Source of the DNA: Ichthyophis bannanicus
Taxonomy: Eukaryota; Chordata; Amphibia; Gymnophiona; Ichthyophiidae
Assembly: GCA_033557465.1 (NCBI GenBank)
Contig: CM066032.1
Span: forward strand, 57,820,955-57,884,954
DNA length: 64,000 bases
Reading direction: 5' to 3'
This document shows positions 41,616-52,958 of the stretch, piece after piece. Position 1 is the stretch's first letter, and each line of letters starts with the position of its first letter. A program made the translations under genes and the position numbers. The notes under the pieces were generated by a model. It worked only from the letters and a program-made list of their open reading frames with translations, made no database searches and was not told the DNA's origin.

Positions 41616-42487
41616 AGTCCTATCTGACATCGCTGCCTGGATGTCTCACCAACAATTGAAATTGAACATGGCCAAAATTAACTTCTTATTTTTCCCACTT
41701 AACTCTCCTCCCGCCTTCCTCCTTTCTCTGTCTCTCTGGTTCTCCTGTTTCCTCAGCCCACAACATTGGGCTCATCTTTGACTCCTCCCTCTCCTTCTCC
41801 ACACCTACCCAACAGATAGCTAAAACCTGTAATTTCTTTCTCTATAAAATGAACAAAATTCACCCTTTCCTTTCTGAACACACTACTAAAACACTTATCC
41901 ACTCTTTAGTCATTTCCTGTCTTGATTATTGCAACTTCCTTTTTGCTGGCCTCCCTCTGAGTCACCTCCCCCCCTTCAACCTGTTCAGAACTCAACTGCA
42001 CGGCTAATCTTCCGCCAACCCAGATATACTCATATAACCCCTCTTCTCAAATCACTTCATTGGCTCCGCTTTCGTTTCCATATCCAAGTCTAACTTCTCC
42101 TTCTGACCTCTAAACGCATTCACTCTACTGCCCCTCACGACCTTTCCTCTCTCTCCTCTCCCTACACCCTTCCTCGTGAACTCCGCTCCTCCTCTGGCTT
42201 TCTTCTCCCTATGCCCTTTTCTTCCACTGCCAACTCTACTTTCACTTTGCTGCTCCTTATGCCTGGAACAAACTACTTGAGTCTGTACATCAGGCTCCTT
42301 CTCTGACCTTTTTCAAATCCAGGCTGAAGGCTCACCTCTTTGAGGCTGCTTTTGGATCCTGAACCTTTGTTCTCCTTATGTTTCCCTATCTTCCCCTAGT
42401 TGTATCCTTGTCCTCAGCTATTATATTGTCTGTCTTGATTAGACTGTAAGCTCTGACGAGCAAGGACCATATTTTATATGCATCTTT
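41616..42487 (+). pseudogene. L2-like LINE ORF2 fragment, interrupted
   Basis: SDIAAWMSHQQLKLNMAKIN, then broken frames for LGSSLTPPSPS-like and HWLRFRF-like segments, FAAPYAWNKLLE-like residues and the tail start 'gactgtaagctctgacgagc'. A CR1 interrupts the tail at 42488, and it resumes at about 44062. Confidence 0.75.
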
Positions 42488-44061
42488 GCAGACCTACTAT
42501 TAGTAATCTGTGAACTATCATTAAAATCATTGTTAATACCTGAAGATTGGAGGATGGCCAACGTAACGCCAATTTTAAAAAAGAGTTCCAGGAGTGATCC
42601 GGGAAACTACAGACCGGTGAGCCTGACGTCAGTACCTGGAAAAATGGTAGAAATCATCATAAAGAACAAAATTGCTGAACATGTAGATAGTCACAACCTA
42701 ATGGGAGGCAGCCAACATGGCTTTAGACAAGGAAGATCTTGTCTTACTAATCTGTTATGTTTTTTTGAAGGCGTGAATAAACAGGTAGATAAAGGTGAGT
42801 CGGTTGATACACTGTATCTGGACTTTCAGAAAGCCTTTGACAAGGTCCCTCATCAGAGACTTTTGGCAAAACTAAAAAGTCATGGGATAGGAGGCAGTGT
42901 ACTATTGTGGATCGGTAACTGGTTAAAAGATAGAAAGCAGAGGGTAGGGCTAAATGGCCAATTTTCCCAATGGAAAAAAGTGAATAGTGGAGTACCCCAG
43001 GGATCTGTGCTGCGTCTGCTGCTTTTTGACATATTTATAAATGATCTGGAAAATGGAATAACGAGTGAGGTGATCAAATTTGCAGATGAGACAAAACTAT
43101 TCAAAGTTGTTAAAACCCATGAGGATTGTGGAAAATTGCAAGAGGATCTTGATATATTGGAAGATTGGGCATCAAAATGGCAGATGAAATTTAATGTGGA
43201 CAAGTGCAAAGTTATAAGAAAAACCCAAACTATGGTTACACAATGCAAGGTTCCACATTAGGAACCACCACCCAGGAAAAAGATTTAGGCGTCATTGTGG
43301 ATAACATGTTAAAACCCTCGGCCCAGTGTGCAGTGGCAGCCAAGAGAGCAAATAGAATGCTAGGTATCATAAGGAAAGGAATGGAAAATAAAACAAAAGA
43401 TATTATAATGCCTCTGTATAGTTCCATGGTATGACGGCACCTTGAATTTGGTGTGCAATTCTGGTCGCCATATCTTAAAAAGGATATAGCGTTATTAGAA
43501 AAGGTACAGAGAAGAGCCACCAAAATGGTAAAGGGGATGGAAGGATACTCCTATGAAGAGAGGCTAAAAAGATTAGGGCTGTTCAGCCTGGAAAAGAGAC
43601 GGCTGAGGGGAGAAATGATAGAGGTCCATAAATTAATGAACGGAGTGGAACGGGTAAACGTAGATCGATTGTTTACGTCATCAGAATATAGAAAGACTAG
43701 GGGACATGCAATGAAGTTACAGGGTAACCTATTTAAGACTAATAAGAGAAAATATTTTTTCACTCAACGTATAATCAAACTCTGGAATTCGTTACCAGAG
43801 GATGTAGTAAAAGGTGTTCGTATAGCTGGGTTTAAAAAAGGTTTGGACAAGTTCCTGGAGGAAAGGTCCATAAACCATTATTAAAAGGGTCCCAGGAAAT
43901 CACTGCTTGACCCAATACAAGCATTGTGGAATCTGTGTCTTTTGGGGAAGTTGCTAGGTACTTGTGACCTAGATTGGCCACTGTTGGAAACAGGATACTG
44001 GGCTTGATGGACCTTGGTCTGATCCAGTATGGCATATCTTATATTCTTATGTTCTTATGCT
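42488..44061 (+). mobile_element. 5'-truncated CR1 inserted in an L2-like tail
   Basis: Starts in the RT ('gcagacctactattagtaat') and ends in the CR1 terminal repeat at about 44060. Highly similar to the 34.5-39.3 kb CR1. Confidence 0.88.
42530..43884 (+). pseudogene. CR1 RT and C-terminal domain, broken
   Basis: RT segments YRPVSLTSVPGK, QHGFRQGRSC, YLDFQKAFDKVPHQ, SGVPQGSVLRLLLFD and KFADETKLF. The motif-C box reads FADE where the sister copy has FADD, a catalytic-site change. A short deletion shifts frame near 43210, and a stop occurs near 43432. The C-terminal domain (43453-43884) is open: [20 protein letters not shown] and [19 protein letters not shown]. Confidence 0.85.
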
Positions 44062-44104
44062 GTGTATGCCTTGTAGCGCTATATAAATGATTAATAGTAA
44101 TAAT
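44062..44104 (+). mobile_element. L2-like tail, resumed
   Basis: 'tgccttgtagcgctatataa' and a (TAG)n-like end complete the tail broken at 42487. Confidence 0.7.
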
Positions 44105-44340
44105 AGTAGTGCCAGCCCCTAGCACTATCTCTCTCCCTCCATCCACTGACAGTCCACCGGTACTCACTCTGCCCACCCCCCAATTCCCCTTCAAATTCCC
44201 AACACTCACTCTCATTCAAAATCCCCTCTCAGTCTCCAGCAGTCTGTCTCCTTTGCTAGCCAGTCCCCAAGACTCACTCTTCCTCCCAGCCCCTTTCCAG
44301 TTTCCAGCCCCAGAGCTGGCGCAAGGATTGGAAGGGACTT
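44105..44340 (+). repeat. CT-rich degenerate repeat, right part
   Basis: CAGTCCACCGGTACTCACTC, CCCAACACTCACTCTC and CCAGCAGTCTGTCTCC words, related to 41440-41615 and to 44700-44870. Confidence 0.6.
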
Positions 44341-44991
44341 AGGGGGTGCCCTCCATCCTATGGCCCCCTGTGGGCCTTCCTGCCTCTATTGCTGCCCTTC
44401 TCCGGGGCTCATAGGGGTGGCAATAGCCCCCAAACCACGATGCAGTGAGTATTAACACTCCAGCGCTGCTTTGGAATTTCCTCCAGTGTAAAATGTGCCG
44501 TTTCTGACCTGCTGATGCCACTTCAGGTTTTGGAGGGGTACATAAATGGCGCATTGTGCACAAGGGGAAACCACGACACAGCGCTGGATGGTTAGTAAAC
44601 ACAGAGTCACGGTTTGAGGGCTATTGTCACCTCTGCGGCCCTAGAGAGCGGCAGAAGCTGTGGCAATGGTCAGTGTCCTAGGTGACTGCTTAGTTTGTGG
44701 TAGCACTGGCCTTGTCCATCCCCCTACCAGTCTCAAGCACTCTCTCCCAGCACTCACACTGCTCCCCAGTCCCCAACACTCACTCTCGCTCATAATCCCC
44801 TCTGTCTCCAGCACTCTCTCCCTCCCCAGCACTCACTCTGCCTTCTAGTCCACTACCGGTCTCTAGCCAGGGGCGGCTCAAGGCAATATGCTGCCGGAGG
44901 CGAGGGATGAGATGGCGCCTCCCCCCATTCATGCCCCTCCCCCCCCGGTGGGGATCTTTCTCAAAACTCCAGTCAGGGACTGAACCAAATC
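44341..44991. other. Unassigned, with more CT-rich repeat at 44700-44870
   Basis: No coding signal. The 44700-44870 part repeats CACTCTCTCCC, CAGCACTCAC and CCCCAGTCC words. Confidence 0.5.
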
Positions 44992-45007
44992 AAAAAGTCA
45001 ATTAGAT
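44992..45007. repeat. Left 16-bp target duplication of the L1-type LINE
   Basis: AAAAAGTCAATTAGAT, exact match to 62509-62524, 17.5 kb away. Confidence 0.9.
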
Positions 45008-45138
45008 GGAGGCGGAGCCAGCAGGGTCCAAGATGGCTGCTTAATCCGTGAGCTGCCCTAATCCTAAGAAAAATTCTCTCCCCTTCTGCTGCACAGACGT
45101 CCTACACCTTGGATTTTAAGGTCTTATATTGTAAAGGA

Positions 45139-45996
45139 ATGTCTGCCGGTAAACCTACTCAGTTGGACTACGCTTCTGTCGCTAGCTCCAGAGTTAAAAG
45201 AGCTAAATCTAACCCTCCCTCACCGCAAAAGATGGCGAACGCAAGAGAGAGCCCTGTAGGGCTACAAGAAGTTCTTGCTGAAATTCGAGCTGTTCGCGAG
45301 ATGGTGGCTTCGAATGGTGAAACGCTTAGCGAAATGCAAGCAGACATCCTTGAATTAAAAGAATTGAAAGCTCAAGTTGCTACTTTATCTGAAAACGTCA
45401 GCAGTTTAGAGGGTAAAGTTGCAGCGCATGTGGAGAGGCTGAAGCGGTTTTCTGCCAACTCCAAGAGGATAATTCAACTTGAACGGAGTTTAGAGGATTT
45501 AAACAATAGAACGAGAAGAAATAACATGAGAATCATCGGTGTGCCAGAAGGGGCAGAGGGCTCTAACATCACTGCCTATTTGATTTCGATGATCCCTAAA
45601 TTGCTGAAAATCTCCTTAGAGGCACCGTTTGAGATTGAGAGGGCCCACAGGATCCCGACGCATCCGGGACCTAATGTAAGGCAACCGCGTCCCATCATTT
45701 TGTGCGCTCTCAGGCATTCCCAGGCAACACAGATCCTTGCAGCTGCCAGAACGGCACCTTCTCTCACAGTGGATGGGCAAAAAGTGGCCTTCTTTCCTGA
45801 TTTTCATAAAGCTACAGTTGAGAGAAGGAAGCAATTGCTCGCTTTTCGTCCAAGGCTACAATCCTTAGAGGCCCGATATGGTCTTCTGTTTCTTGCCAGG
45901 CTCCAGGCTACCTTACACAATCAAACGCGTACGTTTGATGATCCTGCTGTGCTGGGAGCTTTTGTGGAGGAAAACGAGACTTTAAAGATGAACTGA
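45139..45996 (+). CDS. L1/Tx1-type ORF1 protein (285 aa), intact
   Basis: RNA-binding chaperone of the LINE ribonucleoprotein. Starts at ATG 45139 (MSAGKPTQLDYASV). A coiled coil spans roughly residues 42-122 (heptad-like SEMQADILELKELKAQVATL), followed by the RRM start RRNNMRIIGVPEG (about 126-138). The C-terminal domain contains ERAHRI, ARTAPSLTVDGQKVAFFPD and ARYGLLFLARLQATL. The order (coiled coil, RRM, CTD) and the RRNNMRI motif are typical of L1-group ORF1p. An in-frame TTG upstream is not a likely start. Confidence 0.88.
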   Translation: MSAGKPTQLDYASVASSRVKRAKSNPPSPQKMANARESPVGLQEVLAEIRAVREMVASNGETLSEMQADILELKELKAQVATLSENVSSLEGKVAAHVERLKRFSANSKRIIQLERSLEDLNNRTRRNNMRIIGVPEGAEGSNITAYLISMIPKLLKISLEAPFEIERAHRIPTHPGPNVRQPRPIILCALRHSQATQILAAARTAPSLTVDGQKVAFFPDFHKATVERRKQLLAFRPRLQSLEARYGLLFLARLQATLHNQTRTFDDPAVLGAFVEENETLKMN

Positions 45997-46473
45997 GAGG
46001 TTTTGCGAACTGGCAGTTGTTCACACAAAAGCAGCGGGACCCGCTAGGAGGCAAGAAGGAAGAAGTCTGGATGGTGGTTGTTGGACATTGAGCGTTAAAC
46101 TCCTATTATGGTTCTAGTTGGATTATGATTTCTCAATGTTGATCTTAGTCTGATGTGGCGATAGTTTCTATATACATTAATACTACTACAAAAAAAAAAC
46201 GGAGAAAGAGAATCTAATAGTTGGGGTATTCAGTTAAGTCAACGCGGTATGTGGAGGAGGGGAGGCTTTTCTTGTGTGTTTTTTTTGGGGGGTTCAGGGG
46301 TTTAGGTGGTAATCAGGTAATGCTGTCTCACCCGTGTCAGCCCTATTGGTGGGGAAGCTTTGTGTCTCCTTGTGGTCTTGGGGAATATGTTCAAGAAGTG
46401 GTTTATATTTGTGCAATGGTACATAATATTGTTTTCATCTTTTATTTTGACTTTTCTAGGCTGAATTTTGTAA
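45997..46473 (+). other. ORF1-ORF2 spacer of the LINE
   Basis: About 480 bp without a confident coding frame, longer than usual for this group. It includes an A9 run (46190-46198) and T- and G-rich sequence, so part may be degenerate ORF2 leader. Confidence 0.5.
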
Positions 46474-47135
46474 TTGTCCTGTCCCTTGAGCTCACTTACG
46501 TTTTTATCATTGAACGTGAAGGGAATAAATAACCCAATTAAGCGTAAAAAGATCCTGTTATATTGTATGAAAGAGCAGGCAGATGTGGTTCTATTACAAG
46601 AAACACGACTGCCGACTGTGGAAGCAAAAAAAATGGGTTTGGGGAACTTTGTCCTAGTGGCTCATTCCGCTGCCGTCCAAAAGAAAAATGTAGTTATTAT
46701 CCTAGTTAAGAAAAAATTGATGCCTGTGATAGAGTTGTCACATGCCGACTCAGCCGGCAGATGGGCATCAGTTTTACTTCAGCTTGGTTGGAGGAGGCTG
46801 GCCATTTTAAATCTATACGCTCCCAACACGGATGATGTATTGTTCTATCAAAAAGTAGCTGAGGAGTTATTAACGTTAGCCAAGCACGATATCGTTCTCG
46901 GTGGGGATTTTAATTTGGTTTTGGATCCACTGATATAGTGTAAGCCGTTTCGATCGCATAGACTCCATCATGCCACTTCGGTGGTTTCAGATTTAATGCA
47001 GGAAGTGGGATTGTCGGATATCTGGAGCTTGCAACATCCTAATGAGAAGGACTATACGTTCTTCTCCCTTCCCCATAAGTCTCATTCTCGGATAGATTAT
47101 TTTCTTATTTCTAAAACCTTAATCTCTTCGGTTAC
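46474..47135 (+). pseudogene. L1/Tx1-type ORF2 endonuclease
   Basis: AP-endonuclease-like domain: FLSLNVKGINNPIKRKKIL (metal-binding Asn), VVLLQETRLP (metal-binding Glu), LAILNLYAPN and DIVLGGDFNLVLDP (GDFN). After one stop (TAG, 46936-46938) come DLMQEVGLSDIWSLQHP and SHSRIDYFLISKTL. No ATG precedes the domain in frame. The retrovirus interrupts at 47135; the SDH box (QISDHAAITF) lies on the far side at about 55000. Confidence 0.88.
47131..47135. repeat. 5-bp target duplication (left) of the endogenous retrovirus
   Basis: GTTAC, repeated at 54974-54978. Confidence 0.85.
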
Positions 47136-47763
47136 TGAAGAAAACTCCATGATCTGACCACAATACCACGGCTCTTTAGGTCTCTGGTCCATCAAGCAGT
47201 GAGAGACGGGCAGAGAGTAATACAGAACACAATCACACACACAAGTGTTACTTTCTTTGAGCTCAGAGGGAAGACAATAAACGGGTCTATGAACATGCAT
47301 AATTCCACGCTTATTGAATTCAAATTCCTTCTCTTAAAAAGCTCCTTTTATTAGAGAAAAAGAGGAAGTAACAGTCATTTATTATAACCATGAAATAACA
47401 CAAGGTGTCGCCAAAGTTCTTTTTACAGAGTAAGATCTGATTACAGTGTATTAGATGAAATTCACTCAATTATGACAAAATTGTTTATAATTGCAAAAGT
47501 TGCAAAAATTATGTTTTGTCAGCAGTGACTGTACAATGAACTATGGTTGCACAGTTCATAGCCTATGTTCTTTATGCTTGCGTTAACACTGTTCCATCTA
47601 TTTTAAAGACGGTTACACAGAACTCATGATCATGACATCCTATTCTATTTAAGAGGAAGTAGGTGAAAAGTCAAACTTCTAAACACATTCTCTATCAAGA
47701 AATTCATCTATCTTCAATTACATATTGGGGATTCTGGTATCCCTTTATCTGTCCATTCCTACA
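47136..47763 (-). repeat. Left LTR (3' LTR of the retrovirus-like element)
   Basis: 628 bp, from TGAAGAAAACTCCATGATC to TGTCCATTCCTACA on the top strand. Confidence 0.92.
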
Positions 47764-47782
47764 GTCCTCCCTGTGATTCTAG
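47764..47782 (-). other. Polypurine tract candidate
   Basis: On the minus strand CACAGGGAGGAC lies immediately before the 3' LTR, the position expected for priming plus-strand synthesis. It is short and not purely purine. Confidence 0.45.
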
Positions 47783-48177
47783 AAAGAATCATTACAAAAC
47801 AACAGTAGCTGAAACATGTCCAATTCCAGAATAATCTTCTACAATAGGCTTCATTTTGGAGATGTTCTTTCAAAGTCCTAGGCACATCTGGTCCATAGGT
47901 GAGCTCCATCTTGTTCATTGGAAGAAATCATTATACAAAATCATGTAACATTGTTTACCTTTGCTTAGCCTCAATAAAAATGTGTACAGAGAGCAAGACT
48001 TTACCAATTATTCTTGTAAGCACTACCTCATCCAGCAGTGGCCAACTGCTTCTCATAGATCTAGCAATAATTCAGAGATTAGTCCCTCATATCATGACAC
48101 CAGTCATCACTCCAGATTCATCAGCAGCATCCTTTCTCACCATGGGCTGTGCTATGCACATCTTAGATCAATCTTTT

Positions 48178-48402
48178 TCAGTGACCGTCCACCCAGGCTT
48201 CACTGCTGCGCATACATGAGTAGTTCCGCTGGAATCGCTGATCTTTATCAGGAGTCTCCATATCCAGTAGCATTTCATTCAGTCGTTTTCCTCTTCGGCC
48301 CATAGGATTCAGTGCATACAATATATAATTTGTAAAAATCCTACTCTTCACTACAGCATCTCTCTTGATTCCATACAATTGCAAACAAGCACAATTATTC
48401 AT
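48178..48402 (-). pseudogene. Short residual frame in the retroviral 3' region
   Basis: A 74-codon minus-strand frame near the 3' LTR with a basic GRRGKRLNEML stretch. Position would suit the end of env or an accessory gene, but no motif supports a name. Confidence 0.25.
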
Positions 48403-48849
48403 CCCTAATGACAGTCTTAAATTGTTGAACAGAATTATATTATCTATTGTTAATTACAATACATCTATAGCTAGCACTAAATTATTACATAGCTAACCTG
48501 TAACATAGTTATTTTTTCATCTGCATTCCTAAACTTATTCTGTCTACTTGCCAAATCAAATGTTAGCATGTGGCCTGATAGACACATAACATTTTCCTGT
48601 CAGGAACACAATTGTACATATTCATATCACTAATTATATTTGTGATGTATTCTCCAGCCTTAACAATATACAAGATATAGTCAATCTGGTTATTCAAGGG
48701 GTAACAACATTAAGACATAACTAGCAGTTTATAACAAATAATTTAAACTCATTTCAATTGTTTGTCAACAATTATTAGGAAGGCTGTCTTATCTTAGGTG
48801 ATGATTCAACTCACATTACTTTAAACATTATCACCACGTCCTGCACACA

Positions 48850-49160
48850 CAAACACCCCAGTACCGCACTGGTCTTCTCCGCTTCCACATCCCTACACGT
48901 AGTCTTCATGCTCTTCACATTAATCGACTTCACCTCCCCCCACCATCTCATGCACACTTACAGTCTACCCGTCATTCTGCCTTTTTCTTCCTTGGTCCAG
49001 TCCTGTGGAACTCTCTTCCCACTCCGCTCCATCTGGAAGATAACTACACCACTTTCAGGTCCCTACTTAAATCCCATCTGTTCACCTCAGCATATAACCT
49101 CCCAGCCACACCCAGCTGACCTGGTTTATATATGTTTGCACTTTTCTTTGTTTTTTTTGT
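48850..49160 (+). pseudogene. L2-like LINE C-terminal fragment inside the retrovirus
   Basis: Broken frames correspond to an AFSFLGPVLWNSLP-like and FRSLLKSHLFTSAYN-like ORF2 end, in the orientation opposite to the retrovirus. Confidence 0.6.
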
Positions 49161-49254
49161 TATTTTTTTTTAATACTACTTTCCCCACTAATTACAGCAG
49201 TTCACATTGCAACTAAAACTTGGTACAGCACATTAAACAGGAACATTGATAACT

Positions 49255-49352
49255 TGAAATTTTTCTTTGTAAGGCAATGAGGGGGTTTAAGTGACTTATA
49301 CAAGGTCACAAGGAGTGCTAGTACTCTAGTCATTAGACTACTTCTCTATTCC
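49255..49352 (-). mobile_element. CORE-SINE remnant
   Basis: TAAGTGACTTATACAAGGTC and 'cacaaggagtgctagtactc' match the SINE core and the region next to the head on the minus strand. Confidence 0.5.
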
Positions 49353-49559
49353 ATTCTAATTCACATAGACATCTGAGCTCACAAAGGAAGGAACATTTAT
49401 ATAAGGGTGTGTACATTCATAAACTATAAAAACTTTTTTAACACCAAATTTGAACCAACTAGAAAATCAATTACTTCTTAATAACGTAACAGTTCTATCT
49501 TTGTTACACTATTCTCAGAACAAAACAGCATAGTAGTATCAGCACATAGAGCTCCTCAT

Positions 49560-49770
49560 GCAAGAAGCCTGAGACAAAATCAGTATTAATCAAGTGAGCA
49601 GATAACTCAAGAGCTCTAGAAAGAGCGAACACTCCAGCTAGTTGAGCATTAGCAAATAACAAAGCAGCCGATTCTGTCACAGAATCAACTCTTATAATTG
49701 CATCAATTTTCCTTACTCATTGTGCAAAGCAGAACCATCAGTACAGAGTGAGGTCAAACAGTAGCAATCT
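49560..49770 (-). pseudogene. Degenerate retroviral RNase H region
   Basis: Minus-strand frames, broken by stops, contain a CTDGSAL-like box and an AQLAGVFALSRALEL-like helix, which resemble the RNase H part of retroviral Pol. The location, between the PBS side and the 3' LTR, is compatible. Evidence is weak because frames must be changed to follow it. Confidence 0.4.
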
Positions 49771-49989
49771 AGAGCTGAAAGAAAGCTGGATTTTTTTATT
49801 CCAAGTGTAGAAGATGCGAAAACTTAATGAGAGACATGTTAAAGTACTAGAAAATCAGTAATTTGGATTGCAAAGACTACTGCTACCAGCCCAGTGGCTT
49901 ACGTCCAATGGAAAATCTCTTTTTACATAGGGAATGAGGAGGCATGTTTTTATTTACGTTGAGTAGTGGTTACAGAAACACACCCTCGC

Positions 49990-50125
49990 AGTGTGCGTAG
50001 CCATGTATGTTGGTGCGTGCATGGCTGCGTGCGTTGGTACGGGCGTAGCCCCGTACGTAGCTACGTGCGTTGGTGCGTGCGTACAAACGTGCGTGGGTAC
50101 GTGTGTTTTTACCAGCGTGGGTACC
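49990..50125 (+). repeat. GTGCGTNGGT-type short tandem repeat
   Basis: Repeats of GTACGTGCGTTGGTGCGTGC and related 12- to 20-bp words near the left end of copy A. A Cys-Val-rich frame here is an artefact of the repeat. Confidence 0.75.
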
Positions 50126-50299
50126 TTATATTACAGACTCTTTAGGGTATCTTGCACCTATGCATTATGCTAACAGATGTACGTGTGATGGCCTATGGTG
50201 TCTCTGAGCCTGTGAGCAGGTGCTGGATTTACCCAGGGTTGGATTGTGCCAGTCACACCCATGATGCACTGCACATGCAAATCAGCCGTCCACAGATAC

Positions 50300-50395
50300 A
50301 CACCATGGGGAATGCATCCCCCACAGCACCTCGGCCTGGTAGGGGGAAGTGACCATGTGCACCCCCACAGCACCTCGGCCTGGTAGGGGGTACTG
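50300..50395 (+). repeat. Tandem 50-bp duplication in copy A
   Basis: ACAGCACCTCGGCCTGGTAG occurs twice in a row (50322 and 50367), and the pair is also present in copy B near 59580. Confidence 0.75.
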
Positions 50396-52064
50396 AACGT
50401 GTGTTGTACTGGCACAGAGTAGCTACACACCGTCACATTGTGCGGGTACTGTGCTCACCCTGAGGGTGCAGTGAGGCGCCCAGCACCAGGTCCACAGCAC
50501 CGGTCCAAAGCAGTGTTAATGTGTGAGATAGGTAGTTTCTGCACAAACACCTTGGATTTCTCTGTCTGTTTCAGTCAGGTGTTGCCCCCATGCACCACCA
50601 CCCCCCTCCCCCAGGGCCAAGGGTGGCAAACAGGTTCTCCAAACAATAGATCCACATTCTACCTCCCTGCAAAGGTGGCAGTAGAGGGGAACAGCAACCC
50701 CAGTCCTGCTGAGGAACAGACACACCACAGGGCAGTCAATGCAGCTCTGTACACATCCATAACACAATAGCAGACAGACATCAGGCCTGGATATGGAAGC
50801 TGCACCCCACCACTATCTGATATTCACCTGCTGCAAGCCACTCCATCACAACACATACCAGCTGCAAACAGTCTGCTAGTTAGTCAATAGTGCATGTTCT
50901 CAGTGGAGATGCATGCACCCAGAACTGAGATGTCAGCATACACAGCAAGCAGATTACTCAGTGACTAGGTCCCAACAATAAACCCATATCTATCACATGA
51001 GAGAAATACTATATAGCACTATGGGGGTGCCTAGCCATGCTGTGGTCACTGCACAGTCAGGGTGAGAGTGATCTCTCAGCAGGACATACTGAGGTCACCC
51101 TGTCTGTGTAGGTGGTGGCCGGGCACTAAAATGTGCCTGTCACTGCCGTATGCCCTGTGCAGATGCACCCTGGCCAGGCCACCCTGTCCGGCCTATACCC
51201 ATGGTACCTTGCTCCTCATTATGCACATTGGCAGCCCAATACTGGCAACATTGCTGGCAGTGTGGGCTGTGGAAGGTGTTTGCAGCCACCACACACTGGA
51301 TAGACAGACAGCCACCCCCACACCTATGCCAGCATTGTGCTACTATAGAGGTGTTCAACAGCCATACCCACCACACCAGTCCTGGGCACAGTACAGGCAT
51401 GGATATGGTACGCAAGACTGTTGGGGGTCACTCCCCAGGGTGGTAAACACTGTCAGAGACCAGACCTGCAGCACACACCACAGACATCAGAATCATTGTT
51501 ATGGTGGAGCTCACTGGGCAAAATGTGCTTAATGTAGGAATTGATATCTGCCAGTAATCATAGGAAACGTTTGATAGCTGTGTACCATGTACCCAGGTGT
51601 AGGGTGGCATTGCTAAGGTATGCAACTGCTAGTATTGGAAGATACAGGCAGGGCCCAATGTCCTGCCTCTCCAGGAGGCATTGGCCAATGGGGCCTGTGG
51701 GTATGTGTGTGGGTGTGTCTGGCCCTGTTGGCTGCTGCTTTACGGCAGAGTTCCCCAACTCCAGTCCTGGTGTTCCAAACACTGTTCGGGTTTTTATGCT
51801 GTCCCTCATAACTATGCATGAGCTACATCTGCATACCATGGGGTTGGTGCATAGATATGCAGCACAGGCATCTTTATTAGAGGCAGCATGGAACCTGAAA
51901 TGTGTGGGGCCCTCCAGGACTGCATTTGCGAGACTCTGCTCTAGGTAATGCACCTGTTTCTGGTGTCTGTGTTTGGTGTGGTAAAATATAGGCTTATTAA
52001 CCATGCGTATGCTCTCTGCAATAAAGGAGTGTCTTTACTATCACTGTTTAGTGGTGGGTAAAGC

Positions 52065-52165
52065 TATGGGGACTGGGTTGGCAGGAGCCCCAGCTGGGAT
52101 TTGAACCTGTGACCCTCTGGTCTTACAGGCACTGGCTGTGTCCGTTGCACCACACTGTGGCCACA
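52065..52165 (-). other. tRNA-like module in copy A
   Basis: On the minus strand CACAGGTTCAAATCCCAGCT carries a perfect B-box-like GGTTCAAATCC, with a GCAACGGACACAGCCAGTGC half upstream. The same module is at 60885-60985 in copy B. Confidence 0.5.
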
Positions 52166-52299
52166 GAGACAGTGCAGTCCCTGGAGATAGGAAAACCGGC
52201 CTGTCGAGTTGGAAACCCTGCTCTGCACAGGTTTACTGTGGGCTCATTTACCTTGTATGGAGACAGGGGTGCAAATAAACCTCAGAAAAGACCTCGAAA

Positions 52300-52505
52300 A
52301 AAGGGGCAAACACCCATAACCAAGCTGGGCAACAATGCTATCATTGGGCAACATTACAAAACACTCCCAGGACAGCTCCATTACAATGAAATGATCTTTG
52401 AAAGGGTCTACGGAGCGTAGACCCTTCCAAACATCATTTCTTTTTTTTGGTGCTTTCCTGGGAGTGTTTTTCATTGTCTCCCATTGCTATCACTGTTGCC
52501 CAGCT
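52300..52505. repeat. Long imperfect hairpin in copy A
   Basis: Inverted repeat centred at about 52410-52420 (AGGGTCTACG, GAG, CGTAGACCCT). The arms continue through AAACACTCCCAGGA / TCCTGGGAGTGTTTT and CCAGCTGGGCAACA-type ends. Conserved in copy B at 61125-61315. Confidence 0.85.
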
Positions 52506-52958
52506 GGATTATAATTTGTACAATGTTTCTTGTGGTCATTTTTAACGTTTTAGGTGAAATTTTGTTCTGTGCACATGTATCACACTGCTCACATTTTGTT
52601 GGTTTCCCTGGTTTTGCTGTACATTGCTGACGTAAATGGTTTCTCTTCCCTTTAATATGCCTTTAACGACAGGTTTTCATTCGCGTTGGAACTGAGCTCA
52701 GAAATTCAGCGCGTTAGTGTGAGGGGAGCCTCTCCCCGCCCAATCTCCGCCCATTGACCCCTTCTCTCCGCCCACTCTCCACCTTCTGCGCTGTTTTAAA
52801 ACGCCGCGGGGCTTTACGATCGTTAACTACGGTTAACGCGCGTAGTATGACGTTAACAGTCTTTGGCGCGTGATTATGCATGTTATACTGCACTTACGAT
52901 CGTTAACGTCGTACAACGCGCGTTATTCTCATTTACCGCACTTTAGTAAACATACCCC

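Larger units (their letters stand above)
49941..52958. mobile_element. Harbinger-like non-autonomous element, copy A
   Basis: The right end is TTTAGTAAACATACCCC (52942-52958). The left end is less clear (GAGGCATGTTTTTATTTAC near 49940). Large internal blocks match copy B (57576-61746), including 50240-50520, 51560-52010 and 52040-52560. No transposase. It lies inside the retrovirus, so it inserted after the retrovirus formed or was carried by it. The Harbinger label rests mainly on copy B's TTA duplication. Confidence 0.65.

Noticed and set aside
49991..50173. Cys/Val-rich 60-codon frame
   Set aside because: Short tandem repeat (GTGCGT words) with no start context or homologue.
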